Shown here in pieces: positions 1 to 6,549 of a stretch of 11,803 bases of DNA (the first letter of the stretch is position 1; each line of letters starts with the position of its first letter). A program made the translations under genes and the position numbers. The stretch is from assembly GCA_002408105.1 (NCBI GenBank), contig DHQM01000169.1:2424-14226 (forward strand), given 5' to 3'. Origin of the DNA: Gammaproteobacteria bacterium UBA5338. Its GTDB lineage: Bacteria; Pseudomonadota; Gammaproteobacteria; Pseudomonadales; UBA5862. The notes below the pieces were generated by a model. It was not told the DNA's origin. It saw only the letters and a program-made list of their open reading frames with translations, and searched no databases.

Positions 1-1
1 T

Positions 2-52
2 TTCCTGAGCGCGAAGGTTCAGCAGCACCTAGAGGAGCCCGCCGGACCGTGA
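2..52 (+). CDS. 3' end of an upstream gene (partial, product unknown)
   Basis: Reading from base 2, a stop-free frame encodes FLSAKVQQHLEEPAGP and ends at TGA 50-52. That stop overlaps the GTG start at 49 of the next gene as GTGA, a classic translational-coupling overlap. It suggests that a plus-strand gene entering from off the window is co-transcribed with the transglycosylase. Sixteen residues are too few to assign a family. The other two frames are less convincing: one stops at once, and one runs in frame into the transglycosylase. The call rests on the overlap geometry only. Confidence 0.45.
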   Translation, partial: FLSAKVQQHLEEPAGP

Positions 53-672
53 AGTCATGCGGATCCAAAGTGTTGATCTGTGTTTCGATCGCACTGTGCT
101 CTCTTTGCGGGCTGCCGGCACTGGCCAACCCGGCGACTCCAGACCCGGACCTGCGGGCCTTCCTGGAGCGAACCATCAACGACGCCTCTTCTTTTGCAGA
201 CCGCTTCGAGGCCGAGGTCTGGCTGATCGATATGGAGCACCGCCTCAAGCCTCTGGTGGCAAACCGTGCACAGCGCTTCAACATCTTGCGCACCGCCCAC
301 CAGGAAGCCCACCGTATGGAGCTGCCGCCCGAGCTGATTCTAGCGCTCATTGAGGTCGAAAGTGCGTTCGACCGGTTCGCGGTGTCTCGCGCTGGCGCCC
401 AGGGACTCATGCAGGTGATGCCGTTCTGGAAGCAGGAAATCGGTCGGCCTGCCGACAACCTGACCCAGGTGGAGACCAACCTGCGCTACGGTACGGCCAT
501 TCTTGCCCACTACCTAAAGCGCGAGAACGGCAACTTGCACCGTGCACTGGCGCGCTACAACGGGAGCTTGGGGAAGAACTGGTATCCGCAGCGGGTATTC
601 ACCACCTGGAGACGCAGGTGGTACACCGGCGACCTGGCCATCCAAACGGGTGCCGTGACCGCAGGGAACTAG
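49..672 (+). CDS. Secreted lytic transglycosylase, SLT domain (family 1)
   Basis: This 207-residue protein is a lytic transglycosylase. The family cleaves the MurNAc-GlcNAc bond of peptidoglycan in the periplasm and forms 1,6-anhydro-MurNAc ends. Residues 1-26 form a signal peptide: a short basic start, a hydrophobic core, and a likely cut after ALA at 24-26. The Cys residues in the core lack a proper lipobox, so it is probably soluble or periplasmic. The SLT domain spans about residues 80-190. It carries the catalytic Glu104 in IEVES, GAQGLMQVMP at 116-125, and ARYNGS at 168-173, the three signatures of the goose-lysozyme-like fold. The GTG start at 49 is preferred because AGAGGAG lies at 31-37, the upstream stop overlaps it as GTGA, and the signal peptide begins there. 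The frame is open to the window edge, so a longer start cannot be fully excluded. The family is secure; the exact physiological role is not. Confidence 0.9.
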   Translation: MKSCGSKVLICVSIALCSLCGLPALANPATPDPDLRAFLERTINDASSFADRFEAEVWLIDMEHRLKPLVANRAQRFNILRTAHQEAHRMELPPELILALIEVESAFDRFAVSRAGAQGLMQVMPFWKQEIGRPADNLTQVETNLRYGTAILAHYLKRENGNLHRALARYNGSLGKNWYPQRVFTTWRRRWYTGDLAIQTGAVTAGN

Positions 673-741
673 GTCCCGCTCGATGGGGTCGACTAGGGAT
701 CCCGCCGCGCTGCGGCCCGACAACCCACTCCGGAGGCCTTT

Positions 742-1467
742 ATGCACCGCCCTTCCTCCACGGACAACTGGATTCAATCGGCCTTAGAACCTCATCAGCA
801 ACCCCGTTCAACCCGCAGATTCAGGGTGTGGACCTCCCGTGAATTCGAGCGGGTCATTCGGCAGCTCATTGTCGACGGACCCCAGCCCGCAGAGGCATAC
901 AAGCGCCACCGGATTGCGACCCACCCTCGATCTCGCGTGGTGGTTTACCAATCACCGAACCATGCTTGGGTGCTCAAGCGCTTCAACGTACTGCCTGACA
1001 AGAAAGCCAAGCGCGCGGTGACCCGAAGCCTTGGGCGACGGGCATGGAATGCGGCCCTGGCATTGCAACGGCTTGGCCTTCATACTCCCCGTACGTTAGC
1101 ACTCGCGGAAGAACGCTGGGCAACGTGCCTGCGAGGTACCTCGTACCTGGTCAGCGAGTACATTGCTGCTCCCACACTGGGTCAAATCATGCGCAACTCG
1201 CGGTCCTCCCATGGAGATCGCGTCGAATTGCTGCGACTTGTCGTGAGCAACGTGCAAAAGCTCCATAATGCTGGCTTCATCCACGGTGACCTACGCGCCG
1301 ACAACCTGCTGATCGACAAGGATCGGCTGTTTTTCATTGACTTGGACGCGTTTTCTCGCCGGTGCCATCCTCGCCACTGGCGCTCCGGGATCGAGAACGA
1401 ATGGCGGCGTCTTGGCAGGACACTCAATGAACCCGACAGACAGGTGCTGACCGAACTGCTCGCGTAA
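742..1467 (+). CDS. Kinase-fold protein, lipopolysaccharide kinase (WaaP/InaA)-like
   Basis: This 241-residue cytoplasmic protein has a compact protein-kinase-like fold of the Kdo/WaaP/InaA/RIO type. Visible elements in order are the beta-3 lysine in WVLKRF (K79), an RRAW...LG-HTPRTLAL segment at 99-121 typical of this small-kinase group, a hinge-like YLVSEYI at 135-141, the catalytic loop HGDLRADNLL at 181-190 (D183, N188), and a DFG-equivalent FFIDLDA at 197-203 with metal-binding D200. No Glu lies between 91 and 122, where a canonical alpha-C helix Glu would be expected. GGAGG at 732-736 sits five bases ahead of ATG 742. It follows the transglycosylase by 69 bp on the same strand, so it may be co-transcribed. 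Known relatives phosphorylate lipopolysaccharide core sugars, but no substrate can be deduced here. A RIO-like or unknown small-molecule kinase remains possible. Confidence 0.75.
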   Translation: MHRPSSTDNWIQSALEPHQQPRSTRRFRVWTSREFERVIRQLIVDGPQPAEAYKRHRIATHPRSRVVVYQSPNHAWVLKRFNVLPDKKAKRAVTRSLGRRAWNAALALQRLGLHTPRTLALAEERWATCLRGTSYLVSEYIAAPTLGQIMRNSRSSHGDRVELLRLVVSNVQKLHNAGFIHGDLRADNLLIDKDRLFFIDLDAFSRRCHPRHWRSGIENEWRRLGRTLNEPDRQVLTELLA

Positions 1468-1513
1468 CCGCGCGCGGCCAGTCGTCCCCAAATGTTCCCG
1501 GCCAACCCGCACT

Positions 1514-1786
1514 CTACTCAACCCGAAAGCCCGTGCACTTGCAGAAAGGCACCCGCTCGACCTCAACCGCCTCCACCCGCGCACGCACCGGCCCCTTGTG
1601 AAGCCAGGCCACCACTTCCTCCACGGCGTCGTGCGCACCGCAGAGCAGCACCTCCACGCGGCCATCGTCAAGGTTCTTCGCCCAACCAGAAAGCCCCCGA
1701 CGTTCGGCCAGGCGCTTGGTAGAAGCCCGAAACCAAACCCCCTGGACCTTTCCAGAGACAAAAACGTGTACGCAAGCGCCAGTCAA
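1514..1786 (-). CDS. acyP: Acylphosphatase
   Basis: This is a small cytoplasmic enzyme that hydrolyses carboxyl-phosphate bonds such as those in acetyl phosphate or 1,3-bisphosphoglycerate. The signature GKVQGVWFR contains the phosphate-binding Arg, and GWAKNLDDG contains the catalytic Asn. Counted from the start chosen here they are R20 and N38, the same 18-residue spacing as R23/N41 in muscle acylphosphatase. The fold's last strand ends at the C-terminus (GFRVE). An in-frame ATG at 1867 would give 117 residues, but the family is about 90 long and its first strand begins at VHVFVSG. The TTG at 1786 gives 90 residues. There is no good Shine-Dalgarno at the TTG; an AGGAG lies about 31 bases upstream. 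The start is therefore uncertain while the product is not. It converges on the kinase gene (46 bp apart) and diverges from the gene at 1898. Confidence 0.88.
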   Translation of the reverse strand: MTGACVHVFVSGKVQGVWFRASTKRLAERRGLSGWAKNLDDGRVEVLLCGAHDAVEEVVAWLHKGPVRARVEAVEVERVPFCKCTGFRVE

Positions 1787-1820
1787 ATCGAACCCGATCC
1801 CATTTGTTTTTGCCCGACTC

Positions 1821-1834
1821 CTATGTAAGCATAG
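1821..1834. repeat. Small inverted repeat in a divergent promoter region
   Basis: CTATG-TAAG-CATAG is a perfect 5-bp inverted repeat with a 4-base centre. It lies between the divergent acylphosphatase gene and the gene at 1898. On the minus strand it includes TATGCT, a possible -10 element for the acylphosphatase, but no convincing -35 is at the right spacing. It could be an operator or chance. The 111 bp between the two starts otherwise show no recognisable site. Confidence 0.2.
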
Positions 1835-1897
1835 CCCCAGAACCGGGTCGGATGACGGCCCCACCACCGACCTGTTTGCAGAGTGTCACTCCACACC

Positions 1898-2371
1898 ATG
1901 TCGAGCGCTGAAATCAAAGTGGAAACCCTGGGCCCAGAGGCGAAAGCCTACCTGGACCTCATCAAAGGACTGAAGGCAGACTTCGAAGCGCGAGGCGTTC
2001 TACTCAAGGGAAGCCGAACCAAGTCTGAAGCCAAATGGACCAGCGTGTTCATCGAAGTGTCCCCAGGTGTCGAACTGGGGCTGGTCGGCCAGTTGATGGA
2101 CCTGGTCGCGGCGCTGGTCGATCCGGACACAAGTGACCAGCCCGGACCCGACCTCAGCATTTTTGTTCGCGGGTCCGACGTGTTTTTCAACCTGCCTGCC
2201 CAACGTGATGCGTTTTTGAAGCGCTACGCCCGTGCAAGCCAGGCAGCCAGCCCCTCCTCAAAGACACCCGAAAAAGATGCGCCTGCAGCGGGCAAACCCC
2301 AGCGTGCGAGCACCAAGGCCCGCAAGGGAAAGGCGACCAAGAAAAATGACCGCGAAGCACTGATCGACTGA
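1898..2371 (+). CDS. Uncharacterised protein with a Lys/Ala-rich C-terminal tail
   Basis: I do not recognise this protein family. From ATG 1898 it is 157 residues; a GTG at 1883 would add five. Two parts are visible. Residues 1 to about 118 look like a compact alpha/beta domain: a helical start, a region of alternating hydrophobics around WTSVFIEVSPG, and a second strand pair around LSIFVRGSDVFFNLPA. The tail, from about 119, is low complexity, rich in Ala, Lys, Ser and Pro, strongly basic, and ends in an acidic NDREALID. There is no signal peptide, membrane helix or cysteine motif. A basic disordered tail is often seen on proteins that touch nucleic acid or other polyanions, but that is only a guess here. 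It is divergent from the acylphosphatase and converges with the fumarase gene. The ribosome-binding site is weak. Confidence 0.7.
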   Translation: MSSAEIKVETLGPEAKAYLDLIKGLKADFEARGVLLKGSRTKSEAKWTSVFIEVSPGVELGLVGQLMDLVAALVDPDTSDQPGPDLSIFVRGSDVFFNLPAQRDAFLKRYARASQAASPSSKTPEKDAPAAGKPQRASTKARKGKATKKNDREALID

Positions 2372-2414
2372 GTCTTTTGCGGACCGGCTGTCCAGGCACC
2401 GCAGCCCCCAAACG

Positions 2415-3938
2415 TCACTGAACTTCCAGTCTCTGCGCAGCGATGCGTGCCTTCCACGCCGCCGGTCCGGTCTTGTGAACGGACTCCCCCTGAGCGTCGA
2501 CCGCCACGGTGACTGGCATGTCACAGACTTCAAATTCGTGAATGGCCTCCATACCAAGTTCCTCGAGCGCCACGACGCGAGCGCTCCGAATCGCCTTGGA
2601 AACCAAATACGCAGCGCCGCCGACCGCCATGAGGTACACGGCCCGGTGGCGCGCGATCGCCTCGATGGCACTGTCACCCCGCTCAGCCTTGCCCACCATG
2701 CCAAGCAGCCCGGTCTGGGACAGCATCTGGTCGGTGAACTTGTCCATGCGGGTGGATGTGGTGGGCCCGGCAGGGCCGACCACTTCTTCACCCACCGGGT
2801 CGACCGGCCCCACGTAGTAAATGAACCGATTGTTGAAGTCCACCCCATCTGGAAGCGGCTCCCCCCGCGAAAGTAAGTCGGTCAACCGCTTGTGCGCTGC
2901 ATCGCGCCCCGTCAGCATCTTGCCGGACAGCAACAGCGTCTCACCCGGCTTCCAGCTGGCCACCTCATCGCGCGTGACGGTGTCAAGGTTCACGCGCCGC
3001 GCGCCGGCACCTGGCACCCAGGTCACCTCTGGCCAATCGCTGAGGCTGGGCGGTTCAAGCACCGCAGGGCCTGATCCGTCGAGAACAAAGTGGGCGTGGC
3101 GGGTTGCGGCGCAGTTCGGGATCATCGCCACTGGCAGCGACGCCGCGTGGGTCGGGTAGTCTTTGATCTTGATGTCCAGCACCGTGGTCAGGCCGCCCAA
3201 TCCCTGAGCGCCAATGCCGAGCGCATTCACTGCATCAAAAATCTCAAGACGCAACTCTTCCAGCCGGTTCTCCGGGCCACGTTGACGCAACACCTGGATA
3301 TCCACTGGATCCATCAGTGACTCTTTGGCCAACACCGCAGCTTTTTCCGCTGTACCGCCGATCCCGATGCCAAGCATCCCTGGCGGGCACCATCCGGCGC
3401 CCATTCCTGGAACCGTGCGCACGACCCAGTCGACAATGCTGTCGCTGGGATTGAGCATGGCCAGCTTGGCCTTGTTTTCAGACCCGCCACCCTTTGCGGC
3501 AACCGTGAAGTCAACGGTGTTGCCTGGCACCAGGCGGGTGTGGACCACCGCCGGGGTATTGTCTCTGGTGTTGCGACGCGAACCTGCCGGGTCGGCCAGG
3601 ATGGAGGCCCGCAAGACATTGTCCGGGTGGGTGTAGGCCCGCCTCACTCCCGCATTGATCATCGCTTCCAGGTCCATTTCGGCATCCCAGCGCACGTCCA
3701 TGCCGACATTGACGAAGACGGTGACAATCCCGGTGTCCTGGCAGATCGGACGGTGGCCTTCGGCGCACATGCGCGAGTTGATCAGAATTTGCGCCATGGC
3801 GTCTTTGGCGGCTGCGGACTCCTCTGCCTCGTAAGCTGTGTGAACAGCCTGGATGAAGTCGAGCGGATGGTAGTAGGAGATAAACTGCAAGGCGTCGGCG
3901 ACACTGTCGATCACATCCTGCTGGCGAATTGAACTCAT
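2415..3938 (-). CDS. fumA: Fumarate hydratase, class I (iron-sulfur, single chain)
   Basis: This 507-residue enzyme interconverts fumarate and (S)-malate in the TCA cycle. It belongs to the oxygen-sensitive [4Fe-4S] class I family, with the alpha and beta domains fused in one chain. Cluster ligands are C66 (in CQDTG), C184 (WCPPGMLGIGIGGT) and C276 (PNCAATRHAHF). Their spacing of 118 and 92 is close to E. coli FumA (C105/C224/C318). The C-terminal beta domain shows GKMLTGRDAAHKRL, YYVGPVDPVG and the substrate-binding GPTTSTRMD. The start at 3938 (MSSIRQQ) is preferred over an ATG at 3971 because AGGAA lies eight bases upstream and the -10-like TACAAT at 3980-3985 would place transcription initiation near the 3971 ATG. 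It is last in a minus-strand run with pykA and a coiled-coil protein. Tartrate dehydratase is a relative, but the fused length and motifs favour fumarase. E. coli FumA is about 40 residues longer. Confidence 0.95.
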   Translation of the reverse strand: MSSIRQQDVIDSVADALQFISYYHPLDFIQAVHTAYEAEESAAAKDAMAQILINSRMCAEGHRPICQDTGIVTVFVNVGMDVRWDAEMDLEAMINAGVRRAYTHPDNVLRASILADPAGSRRNTRDNTPAVVHTRLVPGNTVDFTVAAKGGGSENKAKLAMLNPSDSIVDWVVRTVPGMGAGWCPPGMLGIGIGGTAEKAAVLAKESLMDPVDIQVLRQRGPENRLEELRLEIFDAVNALGIGAQGLGGLTTVLDIKIKDYPTHAASLPVAMIPNCAATRHAHFVLDGSGPAVLEPPSLSDWPEVTWVPGAGARRVNLDTVTRDEVASWKPGETLLLSGKMLTGRDAAHKRLTDLLSRGEPLPDGVDFNNRFIYYVGPVDPVGEEVVGPAGPTTSTRMDKFTDQMLSQTGLLGMVGKAERGDSAIEAIARHRAVYLMAVGGAAYLVSKAIRSARVVALEELGMEAIHEFEVCDMPVTVAVDAQGESVHKTGPAAWKARIAAQRLEVQ

Positions 3939-3946
3939 CGGCGCGG

Positions 3947-3951
3947 TTCCT
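3947..3951 (-). promoter_or_regulatory. Ribosome-binding site deciding the fumarase start
   Basis: AGGAA on the minus strand lies eight bases before ATG 3938. It supports the 507-residue form over the longer ATG at 3971, which has no comparable site. Confidence 0.6.
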
Positions 3952-3979
3952 GGTTGGTCCTGTTCGAGCACATGGGGCC

Positions 3980-3985
3980 ATTGTA
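3980..3985 (-). promoter_or_regulatory. Candidate -10 element upstream of the fumarase gene
   Basis: TACAAT on the minus strand differs from TATAAT at one base. It would start a transcript near 3973 with a leader of about 35 bases before ATG 3938. The -35 match is poor: GGGACG at about 19 bp spacing is the best seen. If real, fumarase has its own promoter inside the pykA-coiled-coil-fumarase run. The rest of the 96-bp gap shows no T-tract terminator. Confidence 0.3.
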
Positions 3986-4034
3986 GCTGCGCAGGCGTAG
4001 GGGGCGTCCCGCGCTCCGGCGACAGGGGGCCGGA

Positions 4035-4832
4035 CTAGGGTGGGGAGACGCCCTGCTGGAGTTGCTGTACGGCCATCCGCAGCTCCTGCAGGGACCGGTT
4101 TAGTTGCAGCCGCTGCTGATCGAACGCGGCCACGCCCTGCTCCACCTGCTGCAGGCGGCTCTGAAAATCCGCGACCAGGCCCGGATCGAGCTGCTGTACC
4201 GTCACCAACTGTTCTTCGACTGCGGCCAACCGCGGTGCCAGGCCAGCGAGCTGTTCCCTGGCTTGAGACTGCGCGCGCTCAGCCGCACTGCCGACTGCCT
4301 GGAGCTCTTTGCCCAGTTCGCGCAACCGGCCCGCCTGCTGCGACGCGGTTTGCTCAGACTGCTTGAGGCGACTTTCAAGTGCGCTCAACTGCTCACCTTG
4401 CTCTGCGATGGCCGTGCGGTTGCGGTTGTACGCCACGTTCCAAAGCTTGCGAATCTCCGAATCAAAGAACTTGAATTTTTCCTCCAGGGTTCCACCGGTT
4501 TGTTCCATCGCGGCATCGGCCTTGTCGAGTTGCTCTTCCAGCTGCTGCTTGTCCGCTTCAAGCGCTTGGATGCGCGCACTCAACTTGGACAGGTTTGCCT
4601 CGGACTGCACACCGCGCCAGCCCAACCAGCCAACACCTAAGAACAAGGCGGCCAGCGTCACCATGAGCAGAACACGCGCCACACCGCCACCGGTCTTGCC
4701 TGTCTGTTTGGGCGCCTGAGCAGGCCGACCACCTCCAGCGCGGGGAGAGCGACGTTGCTGGTAGCGAGCAATTTCGTCGGAAGCGGGTGCGATGCGCGCC
4801 GCATCCGGCCCTTTGGGGTCATGTTGTGCCAT
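4035..4832 (-). CDS. Single-pass membrane protein with long coiled coil, function unknown
   Basis: The protein has 265 residues. Residues 1-50 are a hydrophilic, Pro/Arg/Gly-rich cytoplasmic tail. Residues 53-73 are one hydrophobic membrane helix (RVLLMVTLAALFLGVGWLGW). About 76-115 and 140-258 are heptad-like, Gln/Glu/Leu-rich coiled coil, broken at 115-140 by a non-coil stretch with KFKFFDSEIRKLW and NVAYNRNR. This break looks like the only part under specific constraint. The basic tail before the helix and the lack of a cleavable signal suggest type II topology, with the coiled coil in the periplasm. The two flanking genes on the same strand are pykA (80 bp upstream) and fumarase (96 bp downstream), but nothing in it resembles an enzyme. 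No Shine-Dalgarno is evident before ATG 4832. It could be a cell-envelope spacer or scaffolding protein; I assign no function. Confidence 0.8.
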   Translation of the reverse strand: MAQHDPKGPDAARIAPASDEIARYQQRRSPRAGGGRPAQAPKQTGKTGGGVARVLLMVTLAALFLGVGWLGWRGVQSEANLSKLSARIQALEADKQQLEEQLDKADAAMEQTGGTLEEKFKFFDSEIRKLWNVAYNRNRTAIAEQGEQLSALESRLKQSEQTASQQAGRLRELGKELQAVGSAAERAQSQAREQLAGLAPRLAAVEEQLVTVQQLDPGLVADFQSRLQQVEQGVAAFDQQRLQLNRSLQELRMAVQQLQQGVSPP

Positions 4833-4912
4833 ATGGAGTCACGCCAAACAGTGCGAAGAGGTGGCCAGTGTACCCATCCGCGCTGGGGGTGCAAATGCGC
4901 GCGTGGATCCTT

Positions 4913-6379
4913 TTACGAAGGCCGGTAGGCACCGCGAAACGTCTGGCCCACCGCCAGTATTCGCAGGGTGTTGGTGGCGCCGGGAAAACCTCGGGAGTCA
5001 CCCTCGGTGACCATAACGAGGTCGCCAGGCTGCACCACACCCCGACGCTCCAGCAAGTCGACCGCTTCCTTATTGACCGCATCTTCAGGGACTTCGGTGC
5101 AGTCGTAGTGCACGCCTTCGACACCGCGAAACACTGCGACCCGGCGCAGGGTTTCGGGGTGGCGGGACAACGCATATATGGGCTGCACTGACGCGATGCG
5201 GGACATCCACAAGGGTGTCGAGCCCGACTCGGTGAGTGAGATCACGGCACGCACACCGGGCAGATGGTTGGCGATGTACATGGTCCCCATGGCGATGGCT
5301 TCGTCGACCCGGCCGAACTCGGTATCGACCCGGTAGGTGGACGACCGTGCCGATGAGTATTTTTCCGCCCCCAGACAGACGCGGGCCATGGCGTGAACCG
5401 CCTCAACCGGATACCTGCCCACGGCGCTTTCCGCGGACAACATGACGGCATCGGTCCCATCCAGCACCGCATTCGCCACATCGAACACTTCCGCTCGGGT
5501 GGGCACTGGGTTCTCGATCATGGATTCCATCATCTGGGTTGCCGTGATGACGACTCGGTTGAGGGTGTAGGCCCTGCGAATGATCTGTTTTTGCAATCCG
5601 ACCAGTTCCCAGTCGCCGACCTCCACGCCCAAGTCACCGCGGGCCACCATCACTGCGTCTGCGGCCTGAATGATCTCATCCAGCACCTGCCCGTCGGCAA
5701 CCGCGTCGGCACGTTCAATCTTTGCAACCAGGCCGGCATTGCAGCCAGCTGATTGCAACAACGCCCGCCCTTCTTCCATGTCGCGGGCATTGCGCACGAA
5801 GGAGATCGCCACATAGTCGGCGCCGAGCGCTGCCGCCGAAAACATGTCTTCGCGGTCCTTGGCGGTCAGTGCCGGTGCCGCGAGGCCGCCGCCCTTGCGG
5901 TTGATGCCCTTGTTGTTGCCGAGCTCTCCACCGATGACGACTTGGGTTTCGATTCGTGTGTCCACCACGTCGGTCACCCGCAGTTCGATGTACCCGTCGG
6001 CCAGCAACAGCGTGTCTCCAGGCTCGCAATCAGCGGGCAGTCCCGGGTAATCGATGCCCACCTGGTGCACGTCGCCGGCGTCAGGTGCCAACGCAGCATC
6101 CAATACGAAGCTGTCACCAGGTTTTAACGTAATGGGGCCGTCCCTGAACCTCGCGATGCGAATCTTAGGGCCCTGCAAGTCGACCAGAATGGCGACATTC
6201 AGGCCCAACTCATCGCGCAACCTGCACACATTGCGTGCACGTTCGAGCTGTGTGGCGGTGTCGCCATGCGAAAAATTCAGCCGCACCATATTCACCCCGG
6301 CGCTCAGCAGACGCTCAAGCACCTGTGGGTCGTCCGTGGCAGGACCTAAGGTGGCGACGATCTTGGTTCTACGGAGCAT
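4913..6379 (-). CDS. pykA: Pyruvate kinase (PykA type)
   Basis: This 488-residue cytoplasmic enzyme transfers phosphate from phosphoenolpyruvate to ADP, giving pyruvate and ATP at the end of glycolysis. The N-terminus RRTKIVATLGPA, MVRLNFSHGD (R33, N35), DLQGPKIR at 67-74, the active-site signature GLVAKIERADAV (K220, E222), MVARGDLGVE at 244-253 and ATQMMESM at 280-287 are all intact. The B domain lies at about 75-170 and the C-terminal regulatory domain at about 350-488. Position 72 is Lys (GPKIR) where potassium-dependent enzymes, such as rabbit muscle at E117, have Glu. Established work links Lys here to potassium-independent activity, as in the PykA branch. AGGTGA at 6386-6391 is six bases from ATG 6379. 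It is the second gene of the minus-strand run, ahead of the coiled-coil protein and fumarase. Confidence 0.97.
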   Translation of the reverse strand: MLRRTKIVATLGPATDDPQVLERLLSAGVNMVRLNFSHGDTATQLERARNVCRLRDELGLNVAILVDLQGPKIRIARFRDGPITLKPGDSFVLDAALAPDAGDVHQVGIDYPGLPADCEPGDTLLLADGYIELRVTDVVDTRIETQVVIGGELGNNKGINRKGGGLAAPALTAKDREDMFSAAALGADYVAISFVRNARDMEEGRALLQSAGCNAGLVAKIERADAVADGQVLDEIIQAADAVMVARGDLGVEVGDWELVGLQKQIIRRAYTLNRVVITATQMMESMIENPVPTRAEVFDVANAVLDGTDAVMLSAESAVGRYPVEAVHAMARVCLGAEKYSSARSSTYRVDTEFGRVDEAIAMGTMYIANHLPGVRAVISLTESGSTPLWMSRIASVQPIYALSRHPETLRRVAVFRGVEGVHYDCTEVPEDAVNKEAVDLLERRGVVQPGDLVMVTEGDSRGFPGATNTLRILAVGQTFRGAYRPS

Positions 6380-6549
6380 GGCGGATCACCTGGACGCACA
6401 CAGATCAGAAATCGGGCCGGTGAATCGAACCGCGAAACCCCGGATGAGCACCCTGGACCAAGCAAGGTATGTACCCGAAGCTCCCGGGGGATCGGGGCGT
6501 GGCGCCCAGAACCGATTCGGCTCCTGCGCCAAGCCCCAGTGCGTGGCGG

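Noticed and set aside
1468..1513. CCGCGCGCGG palindrome after the kinase gene
   Set aside because: Short GC palindromes are common in this composition. No T-tract or repeat elsewhere supports a function.
2372..2414. Terminator between the gene ending at 2371 and fumarase
   Set aside because: Short GC stems can be drawn (GGAC/GTCC, TGCGG/CCGCA), but they compete with each other and have no following T-tract.
6380..6549. Terminator or promoter pair between the SDR gene and pykA
   Set aside because: A GGGCG-TGG-CGCCC stem is present without a T-tract, and no minus-strand -10/-35 pair of useful quality was found. Promoter or read-through cannot be told from sequence.
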